Source: Mermis nigrescens (taxonomy: Eukaryota; Nematoda; Enoplea; Mermithida; Mermithidae). From it: DNA of 64,000 nucleotides. The stretch is from the NCBI GenBank assembly GCA_036768485.1, contig JAVLUZ010000142.1, positions 6,216,006-6,280,005 of the forward strand, written 5' to 3'. Position numbers and translations under genes: made by a program. Below, piece after piece: positions 52,779 to 63,931 of this stretch. Within the stretch, counting starts at the first letter, position 1; the number at the start of each line of letters is the position of its first letter. Below the pieces are notes generated by a model. The model saw nothing but the letters and a program-made list of their open reading frames with translations. It searched no databases and had not been told where the DNA came from.

Positions 52779-53657
52779 TTAGGAAGATACTTTCTTAAAA
52801 TTTCTATGTGCTTTTTTAGGTATTAGATCAGAACTAATAGTTTGAAGAACTGAAACAAAAACATTATACATATCATCTGCCGAAGTACACTGATTAAATA
52901 AATCGGGCCAAGAAACAGTGGCTAATCGCATAGAAATTAACTCGTAATTGGCTTTTCGAAAATTTAAACAAGAGGGCATGTGATTTGTCTCTTCGTACCC
53001 TTGAATTTCGAAAGCAATAGAATTATGATCACTAACAGAAAAAGGAGGTGAAATCTTCACGTTAATGGCTTGATTAAGTGAAAAAAGCAAATCTAATATA
53101 TTATTATCGTGAGTTGGACTACGGATTAGTTGCTCCAAACCAGTTGTACAGAAGGTATCATAAAATAAAGTATTGATGGGATCAGAAGGAAAGGTGTTGG
53201 AGACCCAATTAATTTTAGGAAGATTAAAATCACCAACAATTAATAAAGGATAAGGTACATTAGAAGCCCATTCAATAGAATTACAAAGACTTTCAGCATA
53301 CATAATATCATAAGTAGGAGGACGATAAGCTAGAATAAATCTAGTTTTGAAATCAGTATTGCATAAATCAAAAATTAAAATTTCACAGGCAGGAAAATTG
53401 ATAGGAATTTTGATGTGTTTAATATGTAGATTATTATTAGCAAAAACTATAAGTCCACCCCCACGTTTATTTAACCGATCACATCGAATAATTTGGTAAT
53501 TATTTGAACTGCAAAGTAGACTATCTGGAATTTCAGGATAAAGCCAAGATTCACAACAAAGTATTATTTCAAACTGTTTGCTATTTAGTAACAGTTTTAA
53601 ATCACCTAGCTTATTTAACAAACTTCTTGAATTGAAATACAGAACTTTTAAACGCAA
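52779..53657 (-). CDS. Endonuclease/exonuclease/phosphatase domain (non-LTR)
   Basis: 292 codons. Apurinic-type endonuclease motifs: LYFNSRSL (Asn), CCESWLYPEIPD (Glu), GGGLIVF, AYRPP, LIVGDFNLP (Asp/Asn) and SVSDHNSIAFEI (Asp-His). It nicks the target to prime reverse transcription. It lies upstream of the RT segment in the same element. Confidence 0.9.
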   Translation of the reverse strand: MRLKVLYFNSRSLLNKLGDLKLLLNSKQFEIILCCESWLYPEIPDSLLCSSNNYQIIRCDRLNKRGGGLIVFANNNLHIKHIKIPINFPACEILIFDLCNTDFKTRFILAYRPPTYDIMYAESLCNSIEWASNVPYPLLIVGDFNLPKINWVSNTFPSDPINTLFYDTFCTTGLEQLIRSPTHDNNILDLLFSLNQAINVKISPPFSVSDHNSIAFEIQGYEETNHMPSCLNFRKANYELISMRLATVSWPDLFNQCTSADDMYNVFVSVLQTISSDLIPKKAHRNFKKVSS

Positions 53658-53745
53658 AGTACGAGAAAGGGGCGCGACTACCTAGGTGAAGAGTTGGTTA
53701 TTAATATTACGGTTCGGTTTGCATTTAACACAATCGGCGCGAAAA

Positions 53746-53845
53746 NNNNNNNNNNNNNNNNNNNNNNNNNNNNNNNNNNNNNNNNNNNNNNNNNNNNNNN
53801 NNNNNNNNNNNNNNNNNNNNNNNNNNNNNNNNNNNNNNNNNNNNN
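53746..53845. other. Assembly gap (100 N)
   Basis: Exactly 100 unknown bases, so the true distance is uncertain. Confidence 1.
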
Positions 53846-54109
53846 TTGCAAAAATTTTTTTATGAAAGTGAAGAATAAAAAACTGAAGAAAATCAAGGAT
53901 TATATCATATGATAGATATATCATAATGCTGTATATACCCTAATGCTAAAAAAGAGAAAAAATTCGATAGGGTTAAAGTGAATAAGTGCCCTTTTTCGCC
54001 TATCCTTAAACACATGAATTTCAAGAGCCTGTAACTCAGTCAATAATGCTGACCGTCACATAATTCTTTAAAATATGAACGCCAGCTAACTAGTCCGACC
54101 CTACAAATC

Positions 54110-54350
54110 TAATAAATTGTCCTGATCTTTTCATTGTCCTGATTGATTGTCCGGATTTTACCCAATTTGTCTGGTCCTGGCCAGTCCGACCCTACATATC
54201 TAATACATTGTCCTAATCTTTTCATTGTCCTGATTGTTTGTCCAGATTTTACCCATTTGTCCTGAGTCCGGTCCTGGTCCTGGTCCTGATTCATTGTCCG
54301 GATTTTACCCATTTGTCCTGGTCCTGGTTCCGGATTTTACCTATACCCGG
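54110..54350. repeat. TTTTACCCATTTGTCCTG repeat cluster, forward
   Basis: Units of 70-95 bp with GTCCGGATTTTACCCATTTG, CAGTCCGACCCTACATATCT and TCTTTTCATTGTCCTGATTG. Related inverted copies lie at 55,855-55,997 and 57,946-58,052, forward copies at 58,099-58,375. Confidence 0.85.
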
Positions 54351-55228
54351 CTGGCCGGGGTCAGACAAGGAAAATATTATTGCATGACACATACTTGGGG
54401 TGGGCATAGGGAAAGAAATGATGAGCGACTGCTCCATTCAGTAGTAAATGGCCAGCGCAAGGTTAGGTGCGCCTTTTCATATCAAGTTTTATTACTATTT
54501 ATGTCACAAGAAACAAATTTAGTCCAGTGTTTCAATTGTCTGAATCATCAATAAAGTCTATGTCGCTGCTATTAGCACACTATATCATTTGAATCTTCGC
54601 TACTGCTACTGCTGCTGTAGCAATTGGATGCAATATGTATTGGATGTAATAAATGAGACATCACACATTCCCATAAGGGAGGCGTATTACTGCCCTCAGG
54701 GTTTAAGACACGAATCACTGTCAAACAATTTTTGGTGAAAACCTTTTTAATTTTTTGAACTCAATTTTTAGTATGGCAAAAGTGTACGTAACTATTAGAA
54801 TTTCACGAAGTGATATATTATTTTAGAATGTAAGCCAGAGCAAATTAATAAACTATCTTTATAAAACATGCATGTAATCGCTTAAAATTTTATGGAAATC
54901 TAGAAAATCTAGGGTAGGGGTCCTCGCCATTTTTAGAAGGAGGGGGTTAGCAACTAGATCAAAAATGGTAAAATACATAAAAATAGCCAAAAAAGCGCAG
55001 GTTTTTGCCAAAAAAAAAATGGTGGAGGGTGGTCAACTATTTTCTGACTTTCAAGGAAGTTCGGGGCTTCAAATCGTGGATGGGGGACGGCCCAAACCCC
55101 TGTCACATGTATATACCTCGGCCATTTTCAGGGGAAGGGGGGTAAGCGGCTTCTTTACAGTTTTGTTCTTCAAAAATCTTTGTACATGTATATACAAAGA
55201 CAGTCCTGAAACGTCTTTGTACATCAGC
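54351..55228. other. Non-coding stretch
   Basis: No clear gene. A TTTGTACATGTATATACAAAG palindrome variant lies near 55,177. Confidence 0.4.
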
Positions 55229-55366
55229 AAAAATGCAGGACCAGAGCTTATGCTGGCCCATCAAGATGCGCTGATGGGTGACTGGGTAGCTATTGAAGCT
55301 GCTACCCATGCAGCACAAAAAACTTTCCGTATTGAGGAAGCAAATCTGCCAGACCATGTCAAATAA
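55229..55366 (+). other. Possible C-terminal exon, unknown
   Basis: After ATCAG at 55,228 a frame reads GPELMLAHQDALMGDWVAIE and on to a TAA. It looks protein-like and helical. No upstream partner or family recognised. Confidence 0.3.
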
Positions 55367-56369
55367 AAGTGCCCTCTAAAACCATCTACAGGTTAAAGGG
55401 CGAGCGAAGCACCAGCTTCCCATATCAATAAGCATTCAACTTGACTGCATATAATATCAAATTGTGTGCTATATTACCTGCAGTTAGGCCACTGGTTTTG
55501 ACTGCATATAATTTTACATTGTGTGCCATATTGCCTGCAGTCTAGGCCACTGGTTTTTGACTGCATATAATTTTATGTTGTGTGCTATATGACCTGCAGT
55601 CTAGGCCGCTGGTTTTTGACTGCATATAGTTTTACATTGTGTGCCATATTATCTGTAGTTGACTGCAAATAATTACTACTAGAGCGGCATAACCAGGACT
55701 TTGTTTCAGAAGCGTGAGGGGGCCGAAATTTTTGGAGTTTTATATCTCGAGAACCATTAGGAGATATGCGAAAATAATGATATTTTGAGCGTTTCTCGAC
55801 TACCATAGTGAAAAAAATCGACATTTTTTCACATGATTTCAAAGGGAAAAGGTTAAATCCAGAACCGGGACCAGAACCTTTAATCAGACCCAGGATAAAT
55901 GGGTAAAGTCGGGGACCAGAACCGGACTCAGGACAAATGGGTAAAATCAGGACAATCAATCATGACAATGACAAAATCAGGACAATGTATTAGATATTAG
56001 GGATGTCTGGTTCCAGGTTTTTCAAAAAAAATCGCTTCCGGTTCCGGTTCTTGGAAAACAAGAATTTTGGTTCCGGTTCCGGTTCTTGCTTAAGTTGGAT
56101 TTGTCGGTTCCGGTTCCGGCTCTTTAACTAGAGAACCGTCGGTTTTGGTTCCGGTTCTCGGTTCCTGTGTTAAAGTATGTACGCTCTTGATAGCTTGACT
56201 TCACCAGAACATGTGAAGATATAATCGAAAGATAAATTATTCAGGAAGTGGTTTCTATCTGGCAACTGCACGTTCAAATAAGTTTTACGTCTAGTTGACA
56301 ATTTACTTATAAATTACTGAATATTATCAATGTGTTTCTTAATTGGAGACTTATACAAAATCGAAATTC

Positions 56370-57665
56370 TTAATTCATGATGAAGATCTGCTGCAATGGT
56401 GGAAAGAAGTCGAAGAATTTGCCGATTCTCACGTTTATAGCTAAGCAGTATCTTGCAGCCAGTGGCGGATCTAGGATTTTCCTAAGGGGGCAGTATCCCA
56501 ACTTTCCAGAAACAGCTGAAAATAGGTCCAAAAATTTGCACTTAACGCGCGAAGCAGCGTTTTTTTCGGCGTTTTACAATGTATACTTTTACATTAAATC
56601 ACTTTTGACGCAATAGTTTTTCTTAAAATTTTAAAATTTTTGACAATTTTGTGCTAAAGATCACTAAAATTCTTTGACTTTATCAGAATTCTGGCGCGAA
56701 GCATTTTTACTTGTACAAGGTCCGTTTGACATGTACTAAGATGATCCCCAAAAGTCTTTGCACATTGTGTACACACAAATTTTTGGGTACTACAATATGA
56801 TGCAGTAGCGATTTTAGTGTGGTAAAAACAGAGTTGTTCGACTTTTGGTAGTGTATTTCAGCTAATTTATGGGTCTCTAAGGGCAAAAATCACTAAGAAT
56901 CGTCTTAAAACGGCACAAAGCGCCTATAAATTAGACATTTTTCCTTTCGAAATGCAGTTTCCGCTAATATAAAGATAAATAGAGCACACAATCAATCATT
57001 TCGACGCGAAGCGCCGTTAGTTTCTGCGAATTTTAGACCTTTTTAGTAATTTTTGTCTCCAAAGTCTTCGTACATGTACAAAGACGGTCCCGAAAAGTCT
57101 TTGCACATCGGGAAAAATCTGCTGAAGACAAAAAACCGTGGTGCGAAGCGCCGGAAATTTTGTGGGGTATAGTTTAAAAATTGAAAATTTTAAAAATTTT
57201 GGACAGACGTCAAGAAGTATGATTTACAGTTTGATTTACTTTATTTATTACATTTGATGCGAAACATCGAAATTTTTAATTGAAAATAGAAGAAAACTAT
57301 GCAAAAATAGCTGTTTCTGCTGATAAAATTGTTTTGAAACCTACATGAACAGAAAATGGCTTCCAGTTGGCCAAGAAAGTAAATAAATGTCATTAATAGG
57401 TATATCATCCGGCGCGTAGCGCCGAAAAATTTGAGAAATTGAGGGCCAAAAAATAATTGCATATTGTATATCCATTCTTTATCTCGCCAAGTATTATTGG
57501 CAAATGGGGGGCGGCCCGCCCCTTAGATTCGCCCCTGCTTGCAGCGCCAGCTTCAAGTGTCCCATCGGAACAGCTGTTCATTTGCACTGGAATCACTCTC
57601 AGAAACAGGCTACTTGGCGGAAAAGTAGTACGACTGTTATTTTTAAAATATAATTTACCCAGAAC
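56370..57665 (+). pseudogene. hAT transposase C-terminal dimerisation domain, split
   Basis: Before the nested insertion the sequence encodes a WWKEV segment and, after a 1-nt shift, ILTFIAKQYLA. After the insertion it continues with a short Ala-Ser stretch, SVPSEQLF and VVRLLFLKYNL. This is the order of the hATC domain (W-W, AKKYL, SxPSERxFS, L.FL..N). The nested element at 56,460-57,537 separates the two parts. The catalytic region is absent, so only a remnant remains. Confidence 0.75.
56460..57537. mobile_element. hAT-like non-autonomous element, CAGTGGCGGATCTAGG ends
   Basis: The ends CAGTGGCGGATCTAGG and CTTAGATTCGCCCCTG are inverted with mismatches. The 8-bp duplication CTTGCAGC (56,452-56,459; 57,538-57,545) is perfect. 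The interior has GACGCGAAGCGCC palindromes and a CTTCGTACATGTACAAAGAC palindrome. Confidence 0.85.
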
Positions 57666-57950
57666 AATACTTAGTTTTAGTCTGTAAACTTTTGGGTAAT
57701 AAGAGGTTGAATTGCTGCTTCATGTCTTCACTAAATTTTATGAAGTTCGATTTTTAAGTCTAATTTTAAAAAACCAATAACCGACTCCAAAAAAGATCGG
57801 TTCCGGTTCGGTTCTTAGAAAACCAAAAAATCGGTTCCGGTTCCGGTTCTTAAAATATCCAAAAATCGGTTCTTGGTTCCGGTTCCGGTTCCAAAAAATG
57901 GTCGGTTCCAGCCGGTTCCGGTTCCAGTTTACCGGCACATCCCTATTAGA

Positions 57951-58203
57951 TATGTAGGGTCAGACTGGCCAGGACGGGACAAATTGGGTAAAATCTGGAC
58001 AATCAATCAAGACAATGATGAAATCAGTACAATGGGAGTGGGGTAGTTTCGGAACTAGGCAAGGGTGCCCAAAGGGGGACCTGATTGGGGTTCACAACCG
58101 AAACTACCCCACTCCCATTGTACTGATTTTGTCATTGTCCTGATTGATTGTTCGGATTTTACCCATGTCCCATCCCGGCCAGTCCGACCCTACATATCTA
58201 ATC
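57951..58203. repeat. Long hairpin, about 100-bp arms, 46-nt loop
   Basis: 57,951-58,052 pairs with 58,099-58,203. The inner 32 bp of each arm (ending GGGGTAGTTTCGG / CCGAAACTACCCC) pair perfectly. Confidence 0.9.
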
Positions 58204-58375
58204 CATTGTCCTGATCGATTGTCCGGATATCATCCATTTTGTCCCGTGTTGGCCTGTTCGATCATACATATCTGATACATTGTTCTGATCTTTTCATTGT
58301 CCTGATTTATTGTCCGGATTTCACCCATTTGTCCTGAGTCCGGTTCCGGTCCCGGATTTTACCCACACCCGATTT

Positions 58376-59229
58376 CAGACATGTACATATAATAAAAAAG
58401 CGGTCCTTAAACGTATCTGCATGACTAATTTCTCAATAGGTATCATCAGTTCAGGCTTGACTTCAAAACATTACGATATTCTCGTCTTTGCATTCAATTT
58501 TGCATTTTTCATAAGAAAATAAATGCAGAAAAATGATAAATCGGCGCGAAGGGCGAAAAATTATTTAGACATATTTGCTATATATTTAAGTCGTCTGGGC
58601 TTTTGAGGATAAAATATAATAGACAATAAAGAAATCCGACGCGAAGCATTGGAAGATTTTGGGCTTAGTAGCTCAAAATTGCGCTAAAAACTTATTTTGT
58701 CTGTCCTTTTAGTAGACTTCGAGAATTCTTAATTTTTTTAAGGATCATTGTGAAAAATTGGAATATTTTTTCGTTTCGAGAGGGGCGGGCCCCTCGCCCC
58801 TTGGCTGCTTACGCCTCTTAGTAGCTAAAATTAAACAAAATATAGTCAAAAAATAATCAGGCACGCACGCGCTAAACAATTTCACGCTTTGAATCAAAAG
58901 TTAGCTAAAAATGCACAAGAAACAGGTACTTTCTATGATTTTTTCGTAAAATCGAAAATTCAAGGGGGAGGTCTCAGCCACTTTGTGGCAAGTCAGTAGC
59001 CATTCTGAGGGTCCAAAAATCCCCACTATGTAATTACCACTCACACCATGTCATCATCAATTACGAAATTCGACACGCTGAAGTGCTGCAAATTCAATCG
59101 TTTTTTGCTAAAAAACCAAAGGGGAGTGCTTTCAGATTACATTTTGTAGGATCGGGTACATGATGATACTCACTATTTCTCCTGGATACGGGCTTGACTG
59201 GATTGCCTAAACGGTTTTATAAACTTCAG
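58376..59229. other. Intergenic or upstream of P0
   Basis: Contains GGCGCGAAGGGCG and GACGCGAAGCATT fragments and, at 59,178-59,195, TCCTGGATACGGGCTTG, the right end of the CAGGCCCGTATCCAGG hAT family, about 35 bp before the P0 exon. No first exon of P0 was found. Confidence 0.5.
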
Positions 59230-62200
59230 AGATTCTTGGAAGAGTACCCAAAGTGCTTCATTGTCGGTGTGGACAATGTGGGTTCGAAACAAATGCAGGA
59301 GATACGAATATCCTTGCGTGGTAAGGCCGAGCTGCTCATGGGAAAGAATACAATGATTCGCAAGGCCATTCGCGGACACTTACAAAAGAACCCCGCATTG
59401 GAGAAGTAAGACTAGAAATTTCCAGCATGAAATAGATAAAGGTATCTCTTTCGTAGAATTGCAAAGAAATGAAACTTATCTCATCCTAAACATCATACAA
59501 GAGCTTGGGCTGAGTGTGATATTCTTTCCCCCTGAGCCTATTAAAAACTGATAGCTATAGAGCTATTTTGGCTGAAAAAACATTGCTATATGGCCTTTTT
59601 TGGGCTCAGCTCAGAAATCAGCTATGTAGCCTCTTGGGCTTAGAAAACTAGCTGTATAGCCTTTTTTCTGGACTCAGAAACATACCTGTGAGCTCAAAAC
59701 GCTATATAGTTGCCTTTTCTGAATTTCAAAGTGATATATATGTAGCTATTTTCTTGGCTCTAAAAGGGCTTAATAGCTATTTTGAGTCAAAGAAGGCTTG
59801 GTTGTCTATTTTTGGAGTCCAAAAAACTACATTTGCTTGCGAGTTCAAAAAGGCTATTTATTCGCCGGAAATACCAAAAAAACAATTGTTTTAAAGCGAT
59901 AACATATTTTCGCTATTGAACCGTTTTTACGAAACACTTATGTAGCTAGCTATCTTGGTTTTCACCCCCCCCTAAAATTTTGACCTTGCGCACCTATGCT
60001 AAACATATTTAAAATTTATGTTTAAAGCTTCTCATTGATATTTGAAATCGATGTTTGTTTAGACATGCTTTAGCCCTAACAATATACTTGTTTTTCGCTT
60101 TTAGAAATGATTTATATACATACCTGTTTGATTTTCCGGCAACCTCATCTTGTTTTTTTAATAGATGTGTTCTTATCAGATTGATATGCATTGCATGACT
60201 CGCTTTTTTCACAGGATGCTTCCACATGTAGTTGGAAACGTGGGCTTTGTATTTACAAAAGACGATTTGAGCGATGTTAGGTCGATGATTCAACTGAAAA
60301 AGGTGTACTTGAATTTTTTTTACTTCAGACTTGTTGCTGAACATTGCTCGTCTAATTTTGCATTAAATATTGCCTCGTTTGTGTTTAAAAATGAGTCTAA
60401 AATAACGCGATTTGAAGAATATTTATTATTGGATACGTACGTGAATGTCTTGTGCTTGCTCCTAAAAAACCCAGTAGATTTTGTGAATCGAAAAAACCGG
60501 CCCATTCTATCAGTAAGTAAGAAGAAATGACTAATGATATGCTGACTAAATGCCATATATGTAGATCACAGTTGAGATCTGGTCTGTTTTCAGATCATTC
60601 AGAAACTTAGGTATGAATTTAAAAAAGTAAAAACATTACTTTTTTGCTGTTTTTTATTGATTATTGAACAAAACATATTTGTGTAAATCTAAAATAATGC
60701 CCGCTGCAAACTGTGCACACAGCATAAATTTTTTGCACCTTGGTTTTCGGTTTGGGTTCTTTGCTGGTTTTTATCTCAGTTGGGTTCTTTGCTTGTTCTT
60801 TAGTTATACTTTGCTCAATTTATTCTCTAAGACTTAATGGATGTATGAAATCAATTAGGTGGCGAAATATGGGGTTACAGATAGGAAATTGACAAGCTTA
60901 TAGATCGGGTGGTTGGTTGTACAGCGTTTACATGCAAGCACGAAAGTAATTTTTAGAGGCCATGACTATCTGCTTGACGTAAGAAGACTGATTTTAATTT
61001 AGTTATTATTTAATTTTTAATTTAATTTAATTTTAATTTTATTGTAATTTATTTCTAATTTTAATTTACTGATTTTAGCTTGCCTTCAAAAGAAGCATTT
61101 ACTGCATTGTCTTTTTAGTTATGTAGTGCAAATTATAAATTAGGTCGCTGCTCCAGCCAAGGCTGGTTCAATGGCGCCATGCGACGTTATGTTGCCTGCC
61201 CAAAACACCGGCCTAGGTCCCGAAAAGACGTCGTTCTTCCAAGCACTCAGCATACCGACGAAAATTTCAAAAGGAACCATTGAAATTCTGGTAATTTCCA
61301 TGAGTAATCGTTAATGTACATTATGCGCTTATTTAAATGTGGATGATTTTTCATTTTTAATAGCTTATTTTTCGCTATTATCTTCTGTTTGATTTGATAG
61401 TCTTTTTAACTTCTAAACTTTAATTCACAAGGTTCATAGTTGAGGGGTAAAATACCGAAATTCGAGACCAGATGGGTTAGGGCTTCTTTTTGCAAGTCAA
61501 ATGCGAAAATGATGAAAATATCTGATTGGAAGTGCTTAAATGAGGTAAAGATATCATTTTAAAGTACTTTTTAGTCTATTTTGGCTCATTTCGTCATCTT
61601 TTGCGTACAAAATTAATTCATCGAAAATAATGAGTTTTTAATTTTTTTGTGCATCTTTACTATTTCGTCAGCAGAAATCATGCAGAAATTGAAAAATAGC
61701 TCAAAATTGCCTCATATTGACTTGGAACTCAGACCCTGAAGGGTGTAGTATTCCCTTTCGTGCACATAGCGTGTAGGGGTGTGGGGAGTATTACCCTCGC
61801 TGAAGGGTCAAAAATACAGACACTGTCAGGTAAAGGTGACTTTGAGCTGGCGGAACATTTTCGGCATTTTTTTGTGGGCAAAAGCAGAAATTTTCGGATT
61901 AATAAATTTATGCGTTATTTACTGAAAAAGTGCCGAAATGTTTTTCAAATTGGTTTTAAAAAATTTAAATTCTTCACCAAATTGGTCAATCTTTGTATTT
62001 TTCTATTAAAAAGACATATGTATAAAAGAGTCACAATGATTAAAATCGCTTACAAAATTCGGTATGTCGTTGCAAAAACACGATGAAATTTTTCGGTTTT
62101 TTCAATCTGACAAGACAAGACAAGAAAATATTTATTGTCCAGAAAAATGCATGAAATTTGGTAAAACACGAATACATCATGAAAAAGCGATTGAATTAAA

Positions 62201-63187
62201 GGACATACAGATCACGAGTGTGATACAACTAGGTATGCCCCGACAATAAAACTGTAAAATCAATGTTTAGGAGCTCTTTTTTGAACAAACAAAGGTTGGG
62301 AGAAGCGACTATTTGATCAGATAGGAGTTCCAAATTTTCAAATAGCGCTGGGAAAATTCATTTAGATGAGCATTTGAACGGACAACTGGTAACTTAAGTT
62401 TACGGCAGTTTGTTGCTCGAGTTTTGCTGGAACTAAAAATAAAAAATTCATCAGCATCAATACAAGATAAACCGTTAATAATTTGATACATTAGACATGG
62501 ACATATGTGAAGACGACGAAGTTCTAAAAGAAAGTAGGTTAAGAAGCTTCAGGCGTTCAGGATAGGATAAATTACTATGAAAACCAAAAAGACGTTTAGT
62601 ACATTTACGCTGAACATTTTCAAGACGATTTATATCATTTGCATAATATGGATTCCATACAGAAACAGAAAACTTAAGCATGGGTCTTACACACGTAGTA
62701 TAGGCCTTAACTAGAATATCTTTATCACGAGAAAGAAAAGCTTTGTGTATTAGGAAGCAACAAGAAACAGCTTTTGTAATTATGTGATTTAAATGTTCCT
62801 TACAATTAAGATTATGAGAAATATAAACACCCAGATCACGAACGAAACTAATGTCAATTGGAATAGTTATATTATCGAGAGAATAAAGCTTTTTTGGATT
62901 ATTTTTACCGAGATGAACGACCAATTGGTTTGGGCTGTATTTTAAAGGCTCATTTGCTCGTTTTTTGGGAATAACCGTGGAACTTTAAAGCTTAGTTGAG
63001 CAATGCTATTTAACCGGTATTTACATATAATTTTTTCTGTTGACCTATCTATTTTTTATGTCTAAATTTGGAATTCTGAACGACGTTCATTTGATAAAAA
63101 AGGATGACAAAGTCGGTGCCAGCGAAGCTGCTTTGCTGAACATGTTGCAAATCTTTCCGTTTACATACGGACTTTTGATTTTGCAGG
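59230..63187 (+). CDS. RpLP0: 60S acidic ribosomal protein P0 (partial gene, four exons)
   Basis: Exons at 59,230-59,405, 60,215-60,302, 61,144-61,290 and about 63,079-63,187 encode the conserved uL10/P0 body: [96 protein letters not shown] and [10 protein letters not shown]0 anchors the ribosomal stalk at the GTPase centre of the large subunit. Donors GTAAGA, GTGTAC, GTAATT and GTGAGT are seen. The acceptor of the second intron is TTCACAG and that of the third is AAATTAG. The last intron lacks an AG just before the exon. The start-codon exon and the C-terminal exons are not in the window. The first visible exon may start a little upstream. Confidence 0.95.
59535..59875. repeat. Degenerate 35-50-bp tandem repeat (AGCTATATAGCC)
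   Basis: GCTAT(A/G)TAG.C phrases followed by TTTTT.GGCTCAGAAA recur about eight times inside the first visible P0 intron. A weaker relative lies near 41,850-42,080. Confidence 0.6.
60303..61143. other. P0 intron
   Basis: AT-rich intron with TTTAATTTAA low-complexity DNA at 61,000-61,060. A short frame continuing past the donor is intron read-through. Confidence 0.8.
62108..62934 (-). pseudogene. Non-LTR retrotransposon 3' fragment in P0 intron
   Basis: Minus-strand frames (62,924 to 62,475, then 62,491 to 62,309, shifted) contain [42 protein letters not shown] and YLKIWNS, related to the C-terminal RT region of the element at 50,890-52,304. The 3' end has AATAAATATTTTC and a (CTTGT)n tail near 62,108-62,125. 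Strongly 5' truncated. Confidence 0.85.
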
Positions 63188-63539
63188 GTGAGTGTGCTAA
63201 TGTATTCGTGCAAAGTTTCTTTGATATGTAAAATTTCAGTTTGTTATTTGGAATATCAAAATTTTTCAAATTTTAGCAGTCAATTAGGACTGAACATATA
63301 ATATGCCCTGCTTGTGGAAGCAATGATTTTTTTGTGTTCACATTACTTATCATATAATTCATGTGAATTTCGATGCATTCATCCGATTTATTATTTTGTT
63401 AATGCATTAATAATTACCGAATTCATTTTTGACAGGTACAAGAAACAAAATGAATTATTTAAATGCGAAGCTAGCTTGAATAGTATTAATTAAAGTGGAT
63501 TGTTTATTTTTTGTAAGGTATTTTTTCCATTTTATATAG

Positions 63540-63925
63540 GCGCACAAGGTCAGGGTCGATAGGGGGAGGTGTAAATCTTAGGAATCCAAAACAGTAAATT
63601 TAACGTTTACGAATTTGTTTGTTGCTTAAACGACCGAAATGATCAATATAGCGTATACAACGTCTTTGTGCTAATTTCGCATTTTCAAAGCATTTTTAGT
63701 CCATTTTGACTGCATTATATCAGTTTTGACACTTAAAAGTACAGAAATTGATCAATTTTTTGCGCTTTTCGGTAAAAGAAGTACATCAAAGTACTAATCC
63801 GGTGTGAACCGCCCTAAAGTTTTTGACATTTTTTTACTGCTTTTGACCTCAAAAATGATGCAAAAAAGGTTCCGTCAGCCTGAAATCGCCGGGAGGTACC
63901 TGTCTGGCTGACTCTTAGCAGGGGT
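63540..63925. repeat. Dispersed repeat R3, copy 3
   Basis: Shares GGCGCACAAGGTCAGGG and TACCTGTCTGGCTGA marks with the copies at 15,975 and 45,355. It lies downstream of the last visible P0 exon. Confidence 0.5.
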
Positions 63926-63931
63926 TATACC

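Larger units (their letters stand above)
50746..53660 (-). mobile_element. Non-LTR retrotransposon, 5' truncated or gapped
   Basis: Minus-strand order: endonuclease, linker, reverse transcriptase, C-terminal region, AATAAA and a (TTG)n tail at 50,746. Three 20-bp units (TAAGCATCTATACATCGACC) follow the tail at 50,692-50,750. The 5' end runs towards an assembly gap. Its CR1/Jockey-like layout is inference. Confidence 0.85.
48754..55677. repeat. Inverted arms of a 6.9-kb composite, 60-65-bp tandem units
   Basis: The left arm (48,754-48,965) has about three units of GCAGGTAATATGGCACACAA plus a TGCAGTCAAAAACCAGCGGC segment. The right arm (55,415-55,677) has four inverted. AATGTTTATTGATATGGGAAG and CTTCCCATATCAATAAGCATT pair at the inner edges. 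Everything between, including the retrotransposon and the gap, may be insertion. Confidence 0.65.
55998..57945. mobile_element. hAT element remnant, TAGGGATGT ends
   Basis: Inverted ends TAGGGATGT and ACATCCCTA. Perfect 8-bp duplication TTAGATAT (55,990-55,997; 57,946-57,953). Subterminal GGTTCCGGTTCC arrays at both ends. Carries a transposase C-terminal remnant. Split by a second hAT-like element; without it about 862 bp. Confidence 0.9.

Noticed and set aside
53678..53924. Open frames across the N run
   Set aside because: They only exist because unknown bases are read as open.
60303..60530. Continuation of P0 coding past LKK
   Set aside because: Similarity stops at the donor GTGTAC and resumes with VAAPAKAG at 61,144.
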